A stretch of DNA of 64,000 nucleotides, taken from the NCBI GenBank assembly GCA_016748015.1, contig JAAOMT010000322.1:36236-100235 (forward strand), written 5' to 3'. Under the pieces are notes generated by a model. That model was given only the letters and a program-made list of their open reading frames with translations. It had not been told where the DNA came from and did no database searches. Made by a program: the position numbers and the translations under genes. Positions within the stretch are counted from its first letter, which is position 1, and every line of letters starts with the position of its first letter. Below, piece after piece: positions 50,672 through 62,040 of the stretch. This DNA comes from Geosiphon pyriformis (Eukaryota > Glomeromycota > Glomeromycetes > Archaeosporales > Geosiphonaceae).

Positions 50672-53600
50672 ATGTCCATTAATAAACCGGCATTTCAAAG
50701 GGATCTTTCTTCAAATTTGGATGCTGACGAACTATTTGTCAAACACAGCATACCAGAATTACGCGCTTTAGAGAGAAAGACGAGGTAGCTGATAGTGTCA
50801 AATTTAGGCCTTTACCATGTTTCATTCATTTTCAAAATCCCTGAGTTAACTTAACTTTGAAACCTTCCTTTTACCTGACTTAAGAACTGACATTGAGAAC
50901 AAAAAGCAAGAACTCCGGTTAATGGTCGGGTGAGTTTCAATTAAAAAGAGAAAGGTTTTTAAAATTATTTTTTCTTCTGAATAGTCTGGTAACCTGATCC
51001 TCTATATGTTCTATTCAAGTGAGCGATATCGGGACTTGATTGATGCCGCTGATTGTATAGTCAATATGCGGAAGTGTGCCCTGTCAATTCAAGAAGAGCT
51101 CAATCATATGCACGAATCTTGCAATGTTAATGAGTTAAAAAGTATTGTTGGCAATCAAATCGATGAAGATAAAAAGGGCACTAAAGGTATTATGATTGAT
51201 CTGAGAAAGTGTACTGAATATTTTGAAATATGATCTCTCATTGATCCAGTTCATTATATTTTAAATTCTTGTCTATAATTTTTCGCTTTAAATAATAAGT
51301 ATCATAATCTGAATAAAATTTTCTTGGATAACATAATTAGATGATAAAAAATATTATCTTTACTCATCGGCTGCTCAAATTAAGTTGCTTGTAGATGTTC
51401 CTGAACAGGTATGTTGCAAATTGCATGTCAAATTTAATATCTGATTATCCCTTTAAAAAAAGTTCATTTAGGACTAATGGATTCTCACCTACAGATTTGG
51501 CGGTCATTAGAAAATCATAAATACCTGAATGCTAGCCGCTTATATCTCATAGCTAAACTTGTATACAAAAATCTTCAAGCTCACAATGAGGATGCTCCAT
51601 TCAGCGTTTCGGTATTCGTCTCTCAATATGAAAACTTGATTTTTTATGATATATAGTATCCTAATATACATATTACATTAGACCACGTTTCCTGTTGTAC
51701 AGCGTCAATGGGATGCTGTTAGTCACTTCAAAACACAAATCCTTCAAAAAGCCACAAACTTCTTGAAGGTACTCAATCAGTCTGAACAGGTAACTAATTA
51801 TTTCTGACATAGTTACTAAATCGTTTCACTTTGAAATTACAGCTAATTACTTTTTAATGGTTAGAGCTTGGCAGAAACTCTGAGTTCAATCATGCTCTTG
51901 GATGATGTCACGATGAAAGATGTCTTTAAAATCTACCTCGAGACGCGTACTTCACTTTTACTGCATTCGTTTCAAATTGCTTTAAGCAACGAGAAGCTGA
52001 CTATCGTTGATCGTATAAAAGAAATGGTTCAGATTGTTCATGCCACCATCTTTCAAGCTGGCTTAGTCTTCATACGCGCTGGTCAAGATCGATCACTATT
52101 CGAGTCATATTTGTATCAATTACAGCAAGGATTTACAATTCAAGAAGATACCAATCCAAAATCAGTGGCATTAATGTCTTCGAGAGAGTCAAGATCTTCG
52201 TTAACGCGCTTGTATTCTCCTTCGACAAATATCCATTTACTTATACGTTATTTGCCTGAATCCATTCAAACTTTCACTCCTTTTTTACACACGTCTGGTA
52301 CTCGAGGACAATTTCCCCAAGAAGATATCAGGATGCGAATGAATCTTTGGACTGATCTTGTGGTTGAAGAGTTTTCACAAAAATTGGGTTCTTTATTAAA
52401 AAAATTTCCTTCGGCGACTGATTTACATGAATTAAGAAATATTATTTGGGAAATATTAAAGGAAGATGAATCTAGTAATTATGGGGACTTTACCTCTACT
52501 GAATTGACGAATGGGCGAGTCCACCGAACTAGCCTGGGCTTTATTCTGACTGTACATAAGACAAGTTGGTCTTGGAGTTTTGTAAGTATTTCTGTATAAT
52601 TTTTGGAATTTTGGAATTCTTGTTGTTTAACGTCACTTAAATTACATTTTAATAGGTTTGCAATCTTGTTCTTAATAAATCATTCTCGATTTGGAATGAC
52701 TTATTGAGAAATGGCTTTAATCAAAGATTTCAAGATATTATTCTCTCTGCCTTCACCCGATTATCGAATCATCCTGAAGCTTTACTTCAACCTCGTCTAT
52801 CACAAATCGATGATCTTGAAAATGAAGGTAAATTCTCTATCCATTATGGTCACTCAATGTAAAATACGTTTTCTTATTGATCCTACTCTATAGATCGAGA
52901 CATTGGAAAATTTACTTGGGCTCAGCCTAATTTTAATGTATCAGACATTAATAAGCATCCTGGGAATGATACTGCTGTTGCGTTCAAGAATCGCGCCCAA
53001 AATCTTGTATGCTCTCAGACGTCTTGTGTATATGACACAAGGAAAGCTTTCGATCAGATATTAAAAAATATACTTTCTGATTTGAAAGACACATTCTCCT
53101 TGGTCCACTCAGAAAACAAAAGCGCTGAAATCATTTTGGATCCTACCGAAGGAGGTAAATTGTTCTACGCTTTCAGGTAAATGCAAATGCTAGTAAAACT
53201 CGAAACGCAGGTTATTGACAGATTGAGCCAAACGTCACTTATCTTTATCATAGCGATACCGAAAATCTTTTTTCCTTTTTTCAGAACGCGTTTATCAAAT
53301 CGGTGGAATTGTATCGATCAAAACTTGAAAATTTGTTGAATAATAATATCGAGCCTATCAGACGCTATGACGATTTAGACGATTCGGAGGCTATTAGTGT
53401 TTTTTGTGAGTTTTCATGCTTAAGACATAACTTGCTCATACTTATTAACTCAATTTTTGTTTTTATTGGTCGCATAGCCAAGAGATTGTTGATCGCACGC
53501 GTTGCACAAGCAATCGCTTGTGATTCGATCTATTTGGAAATTGCTTTAGCTTCAAACACACTGCATGGGGAGTTCAGTATTGGAGACTTTCCTCGAAGAA

Positions 53601-54855
53601 CATCTACTTCTGGTAATAAGTCGTGATCACTTTACGCAAACCATTTTTCGACGCAAACCCATGTACACTAATAATGCTTTTTCAAAACTCTTTTCTCTAT
53701 TGGAATAAGTTGATCAAAGGGTTATAGCTTTACGACGAATGCTAATTGATGTTTACATATCAGCACATCAACCCTGGATTGAATGGGTTGTGGTTAAGGG
53801 AGAAAAATCCTTTGAAAAAATTTTTCTTAATTCCCCATGGAACGAAACGAAGATGCAAACACTTATTTGGGAAGGTAATAAAGATTAATTTCTAATTAAA
53901 AACATAATATTACTACAATCCGAGAATTTCCTTTTACTTTAGAGGTGTCCTCTCTAGATCAAGCCAATGAGAGCACCTTAGATGATCCAGAGAAAATAAA
54001 ATTGCCTTCGCAGCCTTCAAACGGTCTCATGAATTGTCTTTTCAACATATGTCAAGAAATAAATCGTGTCGGGAGCCAGACATTGAATAAGGTAAAATAA
54101 AATAAATTGTTTATCAACTATTGCTTTTTGTTCCAAGGCCAATATCAGAGTATTTATCAATTCTGCCTCTAACATTTCCGGTACCACTTGACGAAAAAGT
54201 CAGTAATCAACATTTTACTGGTCAAACTATCCAGATCAATATTTAGCCAGTTTCAATTTTTTATCAATGATTCGCATCAATTTCACCACGTTTCAGAAAA
54301 GGGTGCGATTCAAATGCTCTTTGATGTCAAGTTTTTGAGCAAGATATTCGAAGGGTCTTTGTCCTTTGATCATGACCTTCAGCAGGATGAGAATAACCAA
54401 GACATATCAACCAATAATTTAGAGCAACAATCAACACAAAAAATGATTACAGAAGTCCTGCAGAGGATTAAAATGAAGGTAATTTGGCTGATTTTATTAC
54501 AATTATCTTTTATAAATTCAATAATAACAGTCCTTTGTCATTAACAACAGATTGATCCAATCGACTTAGCTGTTTTTGAACCTTATTTAAACAAAAATGT
54601 CGATCGACATTATACTCGCACCTCGATTTTACTAGCGTTGCTACAATTAAATCCTAAAGTGTTGGACATGTAAGCATTACCAATTTGTTTCAAGTATTTT
54701 TTCATAAGGATTTTGTTCATCACAGTTTGGCCTTCATTTCGCTCCTTAGAAGACGGAAAGGTTTAGCCATTCAAGATTATCACAATATTTTGGCTGTGGT
54801 CCCTCAGGCCCCTCGTTTCACGTTGTTACCCATTACTCAAGAGATTGGTCAATGA
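50672..54855 (+). CDS. COG1: Conserved oligomeric Golgi complex subunit 1
   Basis: Subunit of the eight-part COG tether for retrograde vesicles at the Golgi. Sixteen exons: 50672-50784, 50885-50929, 51020-51186, 51341-51408, 51495-51611, 51682-51789, 51865-52581, 52656-52827, 52894-53176, 53254-53405, 53478-53612, 53710-53874, 53943-54091, 54200-54478, 54551-54669 and 54726-54855, giving 972 residues (human about 980). The N-terminus has the COG1 pattern ADELFVKHSIPELRALERKTR, then MVGERYRDLIDAAD and KKYYLYSSAAQIKLLVDVPEQIW. The rest is helical. Near the C-terminus NRVGSQTLNKSV and KGAIQMLFDVKFL match the family and support the exon 14 acceptor, which is the least obvious. That intron (54092-54199) contains an open stretch in another frame. 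Confidence 0.92.
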
Positions 54856-55090
54856 AACAAGGCTCGAGTTCATCAACCTTCATTAGAAGAATTCTATTTC
54901 CATTTAAATCAAGCTGAAACTGGTTGATTATCAACCAATACAAATTACGTCTTTATCAAGGGCAGAACCGAAGTATATCCAACATCTGTTATTTATTTTA
55001 AATATATTTTGACTTACTTTTTTTCTATCTATTCATTTTATGTGGTTGCAAAAACAAAAAATTATCGTTATATTTTAAATTCTAAATAAG

Positions 55091-56751
55091 TTAATGCTCG
55101 GCTACAAATTTAACACCCTTTTCGATATTCTTTTTCAGTTCAGGCAAAGCCTGCGCGATGAGTTCTTTTTCGTAATCGCTGAGTTTCCCAAGGGGATAAA
55201 TTTTTTCAGCGCCATTAGGACCCAACTCAACATTTGATGCAAAGTATTCGATACCATCAGGCGAGAAAAGGTCTGATTTTACATATGTTGGTTCGATCAC
55301 GCCCTTCTCATTATTGACAAGGGCCCGAAGAAGAGAATTCGTGAATTTTGAAGCAGCATAGGCCATTGATAGTGTGGCAGAACCAGTCCCTTTTCGGAAG
55401 ATCAAAAAATGTCAGGTTGATGAAGCGACACCATGAAATGAATGAAGTGGTTGTTGCTTACCAGCTTTAGCTTTAACGACTTCGTCCCCCCCAAATTGAA
55501 TTCGATGTGTCAACGCTTTTAGTTCTTCGTCGCTGAACTTGCTGTCTATTTGTGAAAGCAAAGGTACAATAGTAACACCGGAATGCCCACCAACAACTGC
55601 AATTTTTTCTTTTCTTGGATCAGTGCCTTTCAGTTCCGCGACAAAGCATGATGCACGAACGTCATCAAGTGTTGTGATACCAAATATTCTGTTCAGGATT
55701 TAAATTCAAAAAATTAGTAATGGATTAAAGCATTTGTAAAATTACAAGGCGTCAGGGAGAATGGGAGTAAGGCCTTGAAACATTTACTTGCGCTGATCAT
55801 ATATTCCATGTTTCTTAAACACCTCCGAGACGATGGGAACGGTAGAGTTAACGGGATTTGCGATGATAGCTACAATTGCTTTTGGAGCATATCTAAATGG
55901 ACAAATAAAGGATCGAGTTTTTTTCCACAAAATAATAAGAAATAATATTCTCAGAACTTACTGTGCAACGGAAACGGCCAAATCTCGTACGATACCAGCA
56001 TTCGTCTATTATGAGTGAATGAACCACACGAATGTTAGTTCAGCATAATCAAAAGGCTGATCAAACAAAGATATTGAAAACTTGAAGACTCAACATTAAA
56101 AAGATCATCGCGTGTCATGCCCGGCTTCCTTGGCACACCAGCAGGTATCACGACAATATGTGCATCAGACAGTGTGTGTTTAAGGCCTTCATTTTCTCGA
56201 ACATAGCCAGTAACCTATTTGTGATTCAATGGAATATCGAGATCATGAGGATGAAGAGCCATGGCTCCAATTGATTCTATCGAATTATATAACATTTTGG
56301 TGGTTCTCATAATTGATCTTTCAAACATAGATCAAAATATCTATATAATTATATTTCTAAAACATTAACCTTGCTCTTTGTATTAATATGACTTAGGTCA
56401 GCAGCAACACCAGGGGTATTAACAATATCATAAAGCGCTAGATGCGAGATCAAGTCATTTTGTTTGAGCAGGAGAGAAAGAGGTTGGCCGATTCCACCTT
56501 TGAAAATTATTCAAAAAAGGTAAAGCATTATTATAAAATTTTACTACTGCTTTGACATTTAAAATATTGCTTACCAGCAGCACCAAGTACAGCAACCTTG
56601 GCAGCGTTCTAAAACGTGAATCCAAAGAGCTGTTAAAAACATCGTACGTTTCTGAAAAATTATACATAAATGAAGTACTTACTGTACCCACAGAGGAAGA
56701 AAAACTACGTCTGATTGCGCCAATAGTGGTAAATCGTCGAAAACCCAACAT
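55091..56751 (-). CDS. MDH1: Malate dehydrogenase, mitochondrial
   Basis: TCA-cycle enzyme interconverting malate and oxaloacetate with NAD. Eight exons on the minus strand (56751-56683, 56608-56575, 56497-56370, 56214-56095, 56005-55962, 55892-55788, 55688-55462, 55389-55091) give 341 residues. The Arg/Ser-rich N-terminus [20 protein letters not shown] is a mitochondrial presequence. It is followed directly by the NAD fold [19 protein letters not shown]. Substrate loop [30 protein letters not shown] and catalytic His202 in [11 protein letters not shown] are all present, as is [11 protein letters not shown]. The C-terminus does not end in a peroxisomal SKL signal. Convergent with COG1, 235 bases apart. 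Confidence 0.97.
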
Positions 56752-57030
56752 TATGGAAAGCGGACAGGAAAAGGAATCAATTGCCGTTGTCTCTGTATTG
56801 ATGAGTCATTGACTTAAATTTTAGAACTTTGAGATGTAATTGGTTAGTCTAACTTTGTATAATTGGACAGGATTTAATTTAATGGTAATGCCTTTTTTTT
56901 ATTACTGCCTTTTAAATTATTATTGGACCGTGGTTATAAATAAAATAAATTGCGTTTATTCACGTGATAAAATCAAAGTTTTAATTTGAAATAGATTTTT
57001 CAATCTATTGAGGTTACAAGAAGGATCTCA

Positions 57031-57451
57031 ATGGCTTTTGACTTTCAAGCCAGAGTAAAAGTCCGTAAGCATTTGATGTCTCATAAACCAATGCAAAGCA
57101 CTTCTTTTTTCAGCGCTTGAAAATCATATTTTCGTCTTACTTGGGTTCCTTTTTTTTACTTTGGAATTTGTGATTATCAAAGATGTGGGTTTGTATATCC
57201 TAAATGTTCTAAATATTTACATTGGAACTTTGGCCTTAATATAATCATAAAAATAAATATTGATCCCATTAAATTTTACAAAAATGACCTTCCAAGACAT
57301 ATAGATTGAAATGATTGCCATCCCCAGATTGAACCACTTAAATGATCAAAAATTTCCATTCGTACTCAATGCGCTTCCTAATCAAAATTCAATTTTTCAA
57401 GCTATAGAAATCTCGACACTGATTCTTTATGGAGGTCTCACAATAGAATAG
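57031..57451 (+). CDS. Possible small gene overlapping the GPI8 3' end
   Basis: A hand-spliced model: ATG at 57031 (MAFDFQARVKV), donor CC|GTAAGC at 57065, acceptor TTTTTTCAG at 57113, a hydrophobic exon (HIFVLLGFLFFTLEFVIIK) to 57184, donor GTGGGT, acceptor ACATATAG at 57304, and a third open exon of 48 codons ending TAG at 57451. The phases agree and give 83 residues with one probable membrane segment. No family is recognised. Its last 14 bases overlap the antisense GPI8 stop codon. An alternative reading ends in exon 2. Coding status is unproven; it could be chance or the GPI8 3' region. Confidence 0.3.
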
Positions 57452-59084
57452 ATATCCATTTTATGATTCCGAAAAATATTCCTGAAACCAATAAAAATTG
57501 AACTGGTAGCGAGGAAGCAGGTTGAGATTCCACGTGAACAAGGTGAAAATTCCTTGATTGGGGGCTACTTATGGCAGTTAATAACTCACGATTGAGATGA
57601 GAAGTAAATTTCTAAAATATTTGAAATATGAAAATTAACGAGTCTATCATTTGCTCCAAACATTTTAAATTTTCACTTACTTTATCAGAAATATTTGTAG
57701 TGGAATTTGGTTTTATGGAATTTTTGTATTCCACAGATAAATTGTACTTTTCCTTCGTGATTTCTACATTTTGAACGCTACCAAAGAAATCTGTTACAAG
57801 AACCTAAAAATTTAACGATAATATTGAGTTAGTTGAAATAAATTAAAAAGATGTTTGTAACATGATTCGATCTCCCAACCTTTTCCAATGGCCTACGAAA
57901 CAAATCATTTCTTACGCCAGGTGTGGAATGTATCAATATGTGATTGTATGAATTGAACAGATCTTGCAAAGTAGCTTTACTTTGCATATCTATTTTTTCC
58001 AAGAATTCAAGATTATAATAGGTAAATCGATCAATGACGGCAACTCCGATATCAGTGTCCATATGGTGCTAATTTTAGATTTTACATGGTGAGATTAAAA
58101 TTCTCGGATATAAATAAATAATCGAGTAATAATTACAGAATAAGAATTTTCGCCAAATTCACTACTTCCTGTGGCCAGAATATTAGGAGAATATATTTGG
58201 CTATACATGGTATTTGCTTGGCAAGTATCTATCATAAATAATATTTCATGATATCTTGTAGAGCCAGTAAAAGAAAGAATAAAGAATTATAATCGGTCAA
58301 GTAACCAAGTCCCCCCGATGTTTCATAAAAACCCTACTGACCTCCTTTTCTCCCACATTTGTTCAAAAGCATCGGCCAGATCAAAACTACTAATCTCTTC
58401 AGCATCTTGAAACTTTAAGAATTCATTTCCCCCATGTCCGGTCATGTAAACCAATATATTTGAACGGTCATCAGATAATAACCGTTTTGAACGAGGGGTT
58501 TCAGGAGAAACGCGACCTATTGTATATTAATAAACTGAGTTTCAAAAGATCACCATATCTGATATACTCGATGCCTTTCGATTTACCTGTTAAAACCCGT
58601 ATAAAGTTTTCAACGGTTACCTCATAACCACGGTAATCCACTTCCACATTATCACCATACAAATCTAAATGTCTCGCGGCATTATTAAAAACTGTTGCGG
58701 GAAATACATTTCGCGGATTACAAGCAACATCGTCAGAAAGCATTAAAATGATGTTCGAATCAGGAATTCCAAGTCGTTTTACCGTTCGGTACATTGATAA
58801 AGTATTGGCCATGTGCCTGTAATTAAACCAGAATCTCGAGGTGCAGACCTAGATAAATAAGTTATTTCAGACAAACGAAACTAAGTTATAAAGTTGAAGC
58901 TGGATTGTCTTAAAGGAAAAATCTTTACCAAAACGGCCCAATTATTTGTATGACCTGCTCCTCGACTAAAGAATCCGTCAACATCATGCGGATGATTTGT
59001 TTTCACTATTAAATTTGAACTGGCGAAACAAGGAAAAAGGGACAATAGCAATAAGTTTAAAAAAGAAAGCTTATAGAGATTCAT
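57438..59084 (-). CDS. GPI8: GPI-anchor transamidase catalytic subunit
   Basis: Cysteine protease of the C13 family (PIG-K) that cleaves the C-terminal signal of proproteins and attaches the GPI anchor in the ER. Seven exons on the minus strand (59084-58929, 58848-58587, 58516-58342, 58254-58137, 58068-57880, 57803-57681, 57611-57438) give 398 residues (human 395). It starts with a clear signal peptide ([18 protein letters not shown]). The catalytic dyad is His167 in YMTGHGG and Cys209 in [38 protein letters not shown] and [15 protein letters not shown] are family hallmarks. The lumenal tail ends in one membrane helix ([21 protein letters not shown]), as in other Gpi8 proteins. Confidence 0.96.
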
Positions 59085-59357
59085 AGCAAAATATAAATAG
59101 TCAGTATTTTGCCTTTACTGATATTTGGCTTCAATTGTACAACTTTAATGATAAGAATCAGTCACATGAGATATCAGATATATCACTTTCTTATCCAAAA
59201 AAGTTTATATATAAATTTATTCTAGCCCCAAATAGTTCAAGTGCATTTGATTCTGAGTCAATAGTATCACCATGTATCACAGATCTCATAATTTACAACT
59301 CTCTTAATTGAAGATGATTTCTCACATTAATTGTTTCAGTTCTTCGCTCAATAAAGT
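59085..59357. promoter_or_regulatory. Divergent promoter region, GPI8 / ULA1
   Basis: 273 bases between opposite start codons. A TATA-like TTTATATATAAAT lies near 59,205, roughly midway. Both promoters must be here. Confidence 0.45.
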
Positions 59358-61763
59358 ATGGATAAATCACAAAAATATGATCGTCAGCTTCGGTAAACTC
59401 CTCTCACGCTTATCTTCATATTTTGCTTGCTTTATAAAAGTTAAGCTGTTGTTCAAGTTTTAAGTAAAAAGTGCAACTGAGTTGTGTGGGGAAATAATGT
59501 CAATGAAAGTAACCTGAGACCTTTCTGCAGACTTTGGCAAGCCAATGGTCAGGTTGCTCTGGAATCTTCCAAAGTCTGTTTGATAAATGGGACGGCGACG
59601 GGATGCGAAATTCTGAAAAATCTAGTTTTACCAGGTGGGTAACCGTTGTTGACCTTTTTTTATGTATATGCGTACTAATACCACCCTAATCAACATCGAA
59701 TTGTAGGAATTGGTTCCTTTACCGTTTTAGACAACAAACTGGTTGATGGAACAGATGTTGGAAATAATTTTTTTCTGGACTTGGATAGTATCGGGTCCCC
59801 CAGAGCTGAGAGAGTGGCTGTTTTTTTGCAAGAATTGAATGAAGATGTCAAAGGATTTCATATGGCCGAGGTAAGTATAATATATTGAATGTGCAAATTC
59901 GACTTTTTCTGTAACTGGCTCTTTAGTTAATTATTTTGCATCCATGATTCATAGAACCCTATCAATGTCATAAATAACAGGCCAGAGTATTTTCTACAAT
60001 TTTCTTTGGTGATTAGTACTGAGCTACATGAAAAACCTCTACTGAAACTATCAGAAATCTTATGGAAGGCTAAAATACCCTTGGTAGTGGTTCGCACTGT
60101 CGGCTTCACTGGATATGTTCGCCTTGTGTTGCCTGAGCATGAGAGTATGCTTCGCTCTATATGCAATTTTGAAATTTATCTTTTTGAGATTCGAACAAAA
60201 CTCCATTTCTGTTTCAAATTTAAAGTCATTGAGACACATCCAGAAAATATTAATGACCTTCGGCTGGATGTTCCGTTCCCTGCATTGTCTAAGTATGCTC
60301 AAAGCATTGACCTGGATGCTCTTGACAATATGGATCATGCCCATATTCCTTATGTTGTAATATTATTAAAATACTTGGAGCAATGGCGGAATTATGTAAA
60401 TATTTTGCCATCAAAATTATTCAAAATCTTATCCTCATTCCTTTCCTAATCTAAAAAAATCATCAACGTCAGCATGGACACCTACCTATAACATCGGCTG
60501 AGAAGAATACTTTCAAGCAAACCATAATAAATGGCAAACGTACTCCTGACCAAGAAAACTTTGATGAAGCTTTGGCTGGAGTCTGGAAAGCTTGCTCTGT
60601 CACAAAGGTCTCTTCTTCAGTCGAGGAAATCTTCAAAGACCCAGCCTGTGAGAACATTACAGCGGAGGTATGTTCTGTGTTAAATTTAAAAGGCTGCAAT
60701 TTTTATTTGATCATTCTAATTATAGTCGTCGAGCTTCTGGATCAATACTCGTGCTGTTCGTGATTTTGTTGCAAATGAAGGACATGGTTTGCTCCCATTG
60801 GCCGGTGCATTACCCGATATGAAAGCTGACACGACTAGTTACGTTTCATTGCAAAATATGTATGAATAAAAGAATGTGCACTTGTTTGATCCTCGTTATA
60901 ATTATCAATCTCATTAATCGCTTTTCTTCATCTTGATCCTTTTCTTTGTATTAGCTATCGTAAAAAGGCCCTAGAAGACGTTGCATCGGTTCGAGCTCGC
61001 GTAGATGATATATTGACTTTAATAGGAAGGCCACGAAATTTTATCTCAGATCAAGAAGTTGAAACTTTCTGCAAAAATGCCGCTTTTATTCAGGTGATCA
61101 GATATCGTTCCCTTCAAGAAGAATACATAAATAACCCAAAGCGAACTGAGATTGGTAATTTTTACATTTTGCATATGATTATCCAACAAAAAATTATTGA
61201 TTATAAATTTATTCAATGATTTCTTAGGCCAATGGTTACGTGACCCCGATGATAATATTGTACATTATGTATTAATTAGAGCAATAGATCGGTTCTACGA
61301 AGCTCACCAACGTTATCCTGGTAATTTTTGCTTCATTCTTTATATTCTTAGAATATTTTGGAGAAAACTCATTTGTTTTTGATTTTATGTTCTCCATAGA
61401 TGCCGCTACTTTAGATGATGAAGGTGAATCTGAATTTCATCTATTCAAAAAAACGGTGACCGCCTTTCTGAACGAATTAGGAATAAACACGTCTTTACCA
61501 CATCTTGATGATTTTATCCACGAAATGTAAATTAGTCACTCTTTGAATGTTTCTTTATAATTTGACATAAAAAAAAATTCAAGTATTTTTATCTTTTTAA
61601 TAGATGTCGCGCCGGTGGTTCTGAACAACCAAATATTGCGGCATTGGTAGGTGGTATTGCATCCCAAGAGATCATCAAACTAATCACCAGTCAATATATA
61701 CCGATAAATAATACCTGCATCTTTGCGGGGATCAAATCAACCTCTTCAACGTACATCCTCTAA
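59358..61763 (+). CDS. ULA1: NEDD8-activating enzyme E1 regulatory subunit (APP-BP1/NAE1)
   Basis: Partner of UBA3 in the heterodimeric E1 that adenylates NEDD8/Rub1 for cullin modification. Eleven exons: 59358-59392, 59531-59634, 59707-59870, 59955-60144, 60226-60395, 60473-60667, 60726-60859, 60955-61154, 61228-61320, 61400-61526 and 61604-61763, giving 523 residues (human 534). It begins [19 protein letters not shown], the classic start of the family, with [26 protein letters not shown] as a degenerate Rossmann loop. Further marks are [59 protein letters not shown] and the C-terminal [28 protein letters not shown]. As expected for this subunit there is no catalytic E1 cysteine domain. Confidence 0.96.
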
Positions 61764-62040
61764 AAAGATCATAAAAATATAGAAGAGTGGATAGCATTGA
61801 TGATGCAACTTGACCTTGAAATTCCAAATATATATGTCTTAGCAGTTGACTGGTAGTCTAATGTTGGACTATTATTTTTTAATTTTTCTTTGCGATTTCT
61901 CTATCATTCTGCTGCTGCAGTGCTTCAAGAAAACAAGCACGTAATACGAAAAATTAAGAAAAACGAACCATTCATCAATCACCTCGGGGGAGTATCAAGA
62001 TCATTTGACAACCTCCGTGTTTTGAGAGGTTGGTTTGTTA
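61764..62040 (+). other. Boundary region with orphan open frame
   Basis: After the ULA1 stop the DNA still carries CpG (CACG, TACG, CTCGG, TCCGTG) up to about 62,021. A plus frame without ATG is open from about 61,858 to 62,060. Its central part (VIRKIKKNEPFINHLGGVSR) has coding-like composition and follows a CTGCTGCTGCAG acceptor-like site. It could be a stranded exon or the 3' UTR of ULA1. No family recognised. Confidence 0.2.

Noticed and set aside
54092-54199. Open frame inside COG1 intron 13 (reads PISEYLSILPLTFPVPLDEK)
   Set aside because: It looked like coding, but including it breaks the frame, whereas splicing to 54,200 restores the family-like NRVGSQTLNKSV sequence. It could still be an alternative exon.
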